Shown here piece by piece: positions 59,214 through 64,000 of a stretch of 64,000 bases of DNA. Every line of letters starts with the position of its first letter. Position 1 is the stretch's first letter. This DNA is from Knufia peltigerae (Eukaryota; Ascomycota; Eurotiomycetes; Chaetothyriales; Trichomeriaceae). The notes beneath the pieces were generated by a model, which worked only from the letters and a program-made list of their open reading frames with translations, had not been told where the DNA came from and searched no databases. The DNA is taken from NCBI GenBank assembly GCA_030247855.1, contig JAPDRN010000014.1, positions 124,001-188,000 of the forward strand. Reading direction: 5' to 3'. The position numbers and the translations under genes were made by a program.

Positions 59214-60256
59214 TCAGTCTACAGGAATGGCCTTTTCCTTCTCGTATTGGTCCATAACCATATCATAGACTATCTGCTGATAATCTGTCGTAATGTCAGA
59301 AATGTCTTCGTCTTGAAACGACTGGAGGAGATGGAAAGATAGCGTGAGATCGAGAATACTTACAGGAGACTCCGTTTTCCCTCTCAGGGTTCAAGCATCC
59401 CTCTGTGTAGACGCCTTTCTCGAGATTCGTCTGCGCAAGCTCACAGAGATCGAAATCTTCATTGGCAACTTGGCGCACGAATTTGTAATACTCTTTGAAC
59501 TTCTCCCCGGTCACCTCGTTGTAGTAATCAAACTCCATCCGCGAAAGACCCGGCGAAGAGTCCGGACAGACGCGGAACGAGGACATTCCGCCGTTGTACA
59601 AATTCAGCGTGCAAGCCGGGAAGAAGTACAAAAACAATCCATCTTGGTTATCCTTTGGGTTGGCGAAATGGCGGGACCAGTTGTGGTGGTTTTCCACCCG
59701 GTAGAAGGTCGGGGGATAGAGCCTCGAGAGTCCTGGATGGGCGAACTGGCAGTGCAGGCACTCCTGGAAGCCGTCCATCATGGTTTTCCAGTTGAATTTC
59801 CCGGGATAACTCAGACTGCGGCGGTAGGGCATCTTTGTGAGATCGTAGCTGTTGAGCAGCTCTTCGAGGCCCGGAAAGAATTCCTGGAATGAGGGCGCTT
59901 CTTCTGAGATGGTCGTGAAGACCAGGCCAGACCGAGTTCGGTGTGTGCGTACTTCCTTCCCCTGTGAGACGGACGAGCATGAGCAATAGTAGTATACCGT
60001 CATTCGGATCCTGATGCGGCACACGTACCGTAGACTGATTGAATACTCTGACTTCTTTTTCATCGTCACCAAACCCGGTGGTGGTTTTAGCCAGCAGGGA
60101 GACTTGAGAGATTTCATAGACTAGGTCTTTTCCAGTTTCGAATTTGGTGATGATCCCCAAGAAATACCACGCCCGGAGGAAAATGGCACGCCGCTCCAGC
60201 TCGTGCAGTGGTTTGTGGCAGTACCAGCTAGCTGGGAGAGTGGTTGGAATGGCCAT
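59214..60256 (-). CDS. Rieske-type oxygenase catalytic protein lacking the Rieske cluster
   Basis: Three exons: 60256-60029, 59961-59364 and 59311-59214, 307 residues. The N-terminus has the family start LPASWYCHKPLHELERRAIF, but where about 80 residues with the CxH...CxxH cluster belong there is only a short linker across a 67-base intron. The catalytic domain is complete: NWKTMMDGFQEC, H146-x4-H151 (HCQFAHP), a central barrel, and the NEDFDLCE segment with Asp245 as likely third iron ligand. The C-terminal exon (YQQIVYDMVMDQYEKEKA) fits the family end; its acceptor TTTCAAG was chosen because it alone gives a long open frame. Normal members are 380-430 residues. It is a mononuclear non-haem iron oxygenase that must get electrons from another protein. 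Quaternary-amine oxygenases share the E-C-x-H-C motif. Confidence 0.85.
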
Positions 60257-60723
60257 TGTGACGGAAACAAAAGATAGGCTGGACGAGTCGTCAATCTGAA
60301 GATGGAAATGATGAAGCTTTTGACCCTCGAAGTATACACGGGTACCCAGGATAGCAGACGAAGAAGGGCCAGATCAGTTGGGGGACATCTTGCCTCCTTC
60401 AAGGTGGGGGATTCGCGCCCGCCCGAGAGGCTTGTAACCCAGATAGGCACTATTTTGAGTTTGGTGGCAATTTTGGCACCTCTACTGGTTAGGTAGAGTA
60501 CTTGCCTGCAGCAATGGTTGACAATCTCGAATTGATACTGGCCGAAGGTGCTGGCAGGTGGTGGCTGAGCCTTTGATGCTCTATCGACTCTTCATTCTGC
60601 GCCCTACAATGAAAACCCGCGCAGGATACCCAATATTGATATGGAAACTGGATTACAATTCAAACTAAATAGGCCAACACGTTTCTTTCTCCATTGGACC
60701 TAGTGGGATGTTACCTGCACTAT
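60257..60723. other. Intergenic region upstream of the catalytic protein
   Basis: About 470 bases; promoter side of the catalytic gene and 3' flank of permease 2. GT-rich and GGGGG-containing blocks are present near 60380-60420; no gene is supported. Confidence 0.4.
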
Positions 60724-62321
60724 CTAGATCAAAAGTTGCGAAGGAATAAAGTATGATCTTCTCGCTCGAATGATCCAATCCAACCCGAACACAACCACAA
60801 CCACGGCCACGATGGCAATGGTGTAGTTCATGTTCTTCGAGTTCACCGGTAGGTAGTATGGAAACATAAGCCAGACGCTCACAAACACCGACCAGATGAT
60901 GCTTGTGATGTCGATCGCGTTGCCAAACAGCCGGCCGAGATTCAGGTAGTGGGCCGGCAAGCCTTTCGTCCACTTCGTGTACAGAAAGCAGCAGATGGTG
61001 ATGATGTAGCTGACGTAGAAACAAATGTTTGCTGCACTAAAAAGAGCCGCCAGCACAAAACTAGGGCCCAGGTTGATCAAGAGAACCAAGCAGGAGAGCA
61101 CGGCGATCACGCCAATCGCATTGACTGGAACCGCCCAGAGCTTGGTTCGGTGGATGACTGCAAACCAGGAATGCAAAGGCAGTCCGTTGTGCTCAGAGAA
61201 CGACCACCACACCCGGCTGCAAGTCGTCGTGCAGGCTGTGGCCGCGACGATGGTTACTAGGATGTAGATGACGGATGACACGACGAAGAGGGCGTCATTG
61301 TGCAGAGAATCCTTGAAGATTTGTATGATTGTCACCCCACCGACAGGGGCCAAGAGGTTGTCGACATTAGTGATGCAGAAGCAGAATATGATGACCATTG
61401 GTATGCCCGAGAGACCGGACAAGAAGGCATTTCCCACCATGACTTGTGGAACCTGGCGTGCCGGATCTGGCATCTCCTCGACCATGTGTGCAGCGGAATC
61501 GAACCCGTTGATCGCCGTTGACCCTGGCAGCAAGCCGAGGAAGAAGACAACACCTTTCGAAGGCCACCCGGATTCGTTAACAACATCTACGAAAACGGAT
61601 CGTGCCGACTGTTTGGGATGTGCCTGGACCAGGAGGCTGACGGCGATAAAGATGATTCCGGCGTTGGTGATTACAATCATGGCCTTGAGGGAGTATGGCC
61701 AGGTCTTGAAGAACGGGATATTCCAGGCTACCGACGCAAGCGCCTGGGCCCACGCAATCAGAACTTGATGCCATGGTTGAGCAGTATACTCGGGGTAAAG
61801 GTGCTCGACCGCGGCGAGGAGGATTTGCGCTGTGAGGAGGTAAGTACCGGCATTCCAGAAGAACCAAGCTGCCGATGTCAAGGCTCCAGTCCAAAAGCTC
61901 AGAGAATTCTCCCATCCTTTCGGGGCCATTTTACCCACCCAATATATATGTCCTGTTTTGATGTCAGTTGAGCCAGAGGATTTTGGGCTGACACCCCATT
62001 GGATAGACCTGGCGTACCACTTGGGTGGGGATATAAAGCAGAAATTTCAGCCAGTGCCACGCACAGGGTGATGTTGAAGAATATGGCGAAGATATAGCCA
62101 TAGATATAGAAAGGGCTGCCGCCGAGAATCAAACTGAACGTGAGGTAGCTCCCAACCCCAAAAGGAGTCGCCGTGATGCTGTAGACGAGGCCTAGAGTAC
62201 TCCAAAGGTTGAAGGTAACTCGCATTTGGCGTTCGTGGCCCTCGGTTTGCGAGATTGGCTGTGGCTCAGCCACAGAGCTCTGTGAGAGGGCTTTATCGAG
62301 AGATTTGGATTGCTCCGCCAT
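60724..62321 (-). CDS. APC-family permease 2 (GABA/choline-like)
   Basis: Two exons, 62321-62018 and 61952-60724 (65-base intron), 510 residues. The start is the Met before AEQSKSLDKAL. The opening region has NLWSTLGLVYSITATPFGVG, then LAEISALYPHPSGGHIYWV across the junction. The diagnostic loop is FDSAAHMVEEMPDPARQVP, the same kind as in permease 1 but only distantly similar overall. Hydrophobic helices run to the C-terminus. Like its neighbour it should import a nitrogen compound across the plasma membrane. It sits immediately upstream of the Rieske catalytic protein on the same strand, supporting a shared pathway. Confidence 0.92.
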
Positions 62322-63275
62322 GTTGATAGGCTTCGCCAAAAGTTGAGACAGAAATCCAAGGGACAATTATATCTTTTGTGGCGGGAGGGTAGAGGAGCGC
62401 AGAGCAAGGAAGAGCGGCAGCTGAGTATGGGGGAGAAGGCAGGAAATCCGCAGAGAGGGTGACAGGGGAAGGCCAAAGAGGACGGGGTGATGGTAGAAGA
62501 AATAGCAGGAGATGTCGAAGTCTTGAAGTTTTTCAATGCCTCCCTCAACGAATTCCAAGAAGCGGTTGGCAAAGTCGACGGCGCTATGGGGTACGCAGAC
62601 TTCACCCATGGGGAGCCGACGGGTGTGGAGAATAGCACGTTGGATGGATCTTGCCTAGATCTGTTCGTGTTAAGTAGCTTGTAAGAGGCGAATGAGTCCA
62701 GCTGCGCCAAGAAAAAGGCCATCGACGGTGACTGAATTCTAGGTGAAAGAAGATCAACAGACAGTCATTCATTTATGGCCTGTTTCCACTTCTTGAGAAC
62801 TGTGATCGTTAATACGGTCATGTTGTTTTGTCGTCGTGCTCCATCGTCTAAGGCCCAATCGTCCCACTTGGTCCTCGGCAACTCTATTCGCATACCTAGT
62901 ATGGTCTAGCCTGATGCGGGCGATTGTTAGTGCTCGCGCTGTTCAGGTGATGGCCATGTGGACGGACTGGAACGGACATGGAATACCCGTGTCATCTCGG
63001 TTTTGGTTGGAACATTGTCAGTTGTCAAAGGCTTCCCATAACAGGAGTTGTCCTATGCGCGTATATTTTGTCGAACATGTCAAGATAATCCAGTAGGGAC
63101 TTTCTCTAGCCTTGTGCTCTCACCAATGAGCGGAAGACAATCTGTGCCGAGCCCGAAGCCGTGCAGGTGAATCGCGCTGGTCGAAAAGGCTGAATATCAG
63201 CTACGAGCGTCACGATAAGGGAATGGTCGAAACCGCCACCGACGTGGCTTCTGACTCGAATTCTTGGAGTGATGA
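62322..63275. other. Intergenic region at the right side of the cluster
   Basis: About 950 bases between permease 2 and the 3' end of the transcription factor fragment. No supported gene. Confidence 0.4.
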
Positions 63276-64000
63276 TTAGACGGCCACCACGGGATTGCCT
63301 CTTTCCTCCCACTCCCTGGCAACAATGATCCAGTCTTGTTGAGGAGTCTGCCACAGCTCTTGCAAAAATGTTCGTATCTTCGAGAAATGGCGAAAGCCTG
63401 TGCTGGCCGACATCAATCCACACGTGGTGGCGATAAAATGCTGTCGTTCAGGATGACGGCAGTTGCAGATGCCAGCAACGAAGAGCGGCCACGCAAGATT
63501 ATGCATGATGGACTTCACATCGTGAAATTGGTTCAGTGACTGGAAAAGTTTATCAGCGTGATATTGTGCCGCCGGCCCAAGTTCGAGTTGAAGACGCTTG
63601 CATGCGTACAAAACCCCAGAATGATGGAAGATGTTAATGAACCGGACAAAATCCTCTTTAAACTGATGGCATCGTCCCTCCATCATCTGCCCGGCTGCCA
63701 GGAGGCTTGAGCCTCGCGCAAGCTCAAATTCATCCTCGAGCTCCTCTAGCAAGGCAACGGGATCTCGTGAGATGGTCTCGGTTTCCTGAAAAGACAGGGT
63801 CGTGATCTTATGGACCACCTGAAGGAACCGTCCGAGAACGACGTCGCCGCGTCCGAGTTCCGGCAGAATGACGGCCTGGATTTGCTCTGGATCGAACAAC
63901 GTGGTGCACATGAGAACATCACATAGAGCAAGTTGATTTTTGAGGAATGCAAAGAGCTCTTCCGAGGGTGACCTCTTGAGAGATAACGTATGGAGCAGGA
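63276..64000 (-). CDS. Fungal transcription factor-type protein, C-terminal part (5' truncated by window edge)
   Basis: The frame is open from the window edge (64000) to a stop at 63276, about 240 residues. The sequence is alpha-helical (LFAFLKNQLALCDVLM, ELGRGDVVLGRFLQVVHK) and ends with a Cys/His-rich then Trp-rich region (WPLFVAGICNCRHPERQ, WEERGNPVVAV). The FVAGICNCRHPERQ-type stretch and the C-terminal W-E-E motif are typical of fungal Zn2Cys6 regulator tails (Fungal_trans_2 type). The DNA-binding part would lie outside the window. Its position at the end of the amine cluster makes it a candidate pathway regulator (inference). Confidence 0.75.
   Translation of the reverse strand, partial: LLHTLSLKRSPSEELFAFLKNQLALCDVLMCTTLFDPEQIQAVILPELGRGDVVLGRFLQVVHKITTLSFQETETISRDPVALLEELEDEFELARGSSLLAAGQMMEGRCHQFKEDFVRFINIFHHSGVLYACKRLQLELGPAAQYHADKLFQSLNQFHDVKSIMHNLAWPLFVAGICNCRHPERQHFIATTCGLMSASTGFRHFSKIRTFLQELWQTPQQDWIIVAREWEERGNPVVAV

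Noticed and set aside
59962..60028. Possible hidden Rieske cluster inside the intron of the catalytic gene
   Set aside because: The intron is 67 bases, far too short, and contains no CxH or CxxH in any frame.
1..64000. CRISPR arrays, bacterial operons, ribosomal RNA genes, intact transposons
   Set aside because: None seen; the window is eukaryotic nuclear DNA, and the only transposon-like signal is the degraded AT-rich island.

Overview
The window reads as nuclear DNA of a filamentous ascomycete fungus. Genes are spaced about 1-2 kb apart on both strands, most are split by 50-130 base introns with GTRNGY donors and short acceptors, and the protein families are typical of Pezizomycotina (fungal-specific transcription factors, LaeA-like methyltransferase, FRE ferric reductase, vanillyl-alcohol-oxidase-like enzymes, choline/GABA-type permeases). 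The catabolic gene content would suit a Eurotiomycete such as a black yeast, but that is only an impression. I rebuilt all exon structures by hand from reading frames, splice sites and conserved family motifs; none is checked against RNA.

Layout. 1-8.5 kb is an accessory block: a zinc-cluster-less transcription factor, a short-chain dehydrogenase, an alpha/beta hydrolase, a glutathione-S-transferase-like protein and a type-B carboxylesterase, together looking like detoxification or small-molecule turnover. 9-26 kb is core-genome-like: the Pol III factor BRF1, a small membrane protein, an acidic nuclear-type protein, a C-terminally anchored protein, a Myb-like protein and two tandem BTB-type proteins. 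28-42 kb holds a fasciclin-type GPI protein, an FRE-type ferric reductase with two iron-regulator-like GATA motifs in its upstream region, an unrecognised C-terminally anchored protein, a vanillyl-alcohol-oxidase-like flavoenzyme and a DHA1 drug transporter. 43-49 kb has an APH-type kinase, an acidic protein and a ten-exon LaeA-like methyltransferase. At about 49.6-50.1 kb there is an AT-rich island that looks like a RIP-degraded transposon relic.

51-64 kb is a run of six genes all on the minus strand: flavin amine oxidase, APC permease, a Rieske-cluster protein, a Rieske-type catalytic protein, a second APC permease, and a 5'-truncated transcription factor at the window edge. It looks like an uptake-and-degradation cluster for a nitrogenous compound.

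The most striking observation is the adjacent pair at 56974-60256. One protein keeps the Rieske [2Fe-2S] ligands and has a membrane anchor but lacks the mononuclear-iron histidines. Its neighbour keeps the mononuclear-iron motif (H-x4-H and a later Asp) but has lost the whole Rieske cluster segment. The two are complementary halves, suggesting a split Rieske oxygenase in which the cluster and the active site sit in separate proteins. Other points of note are two GC-AG introns, a 7-base terminal coding exon, a 25-base internal microexon and a tRNA-like sequence with an abnormal anticodon arm.
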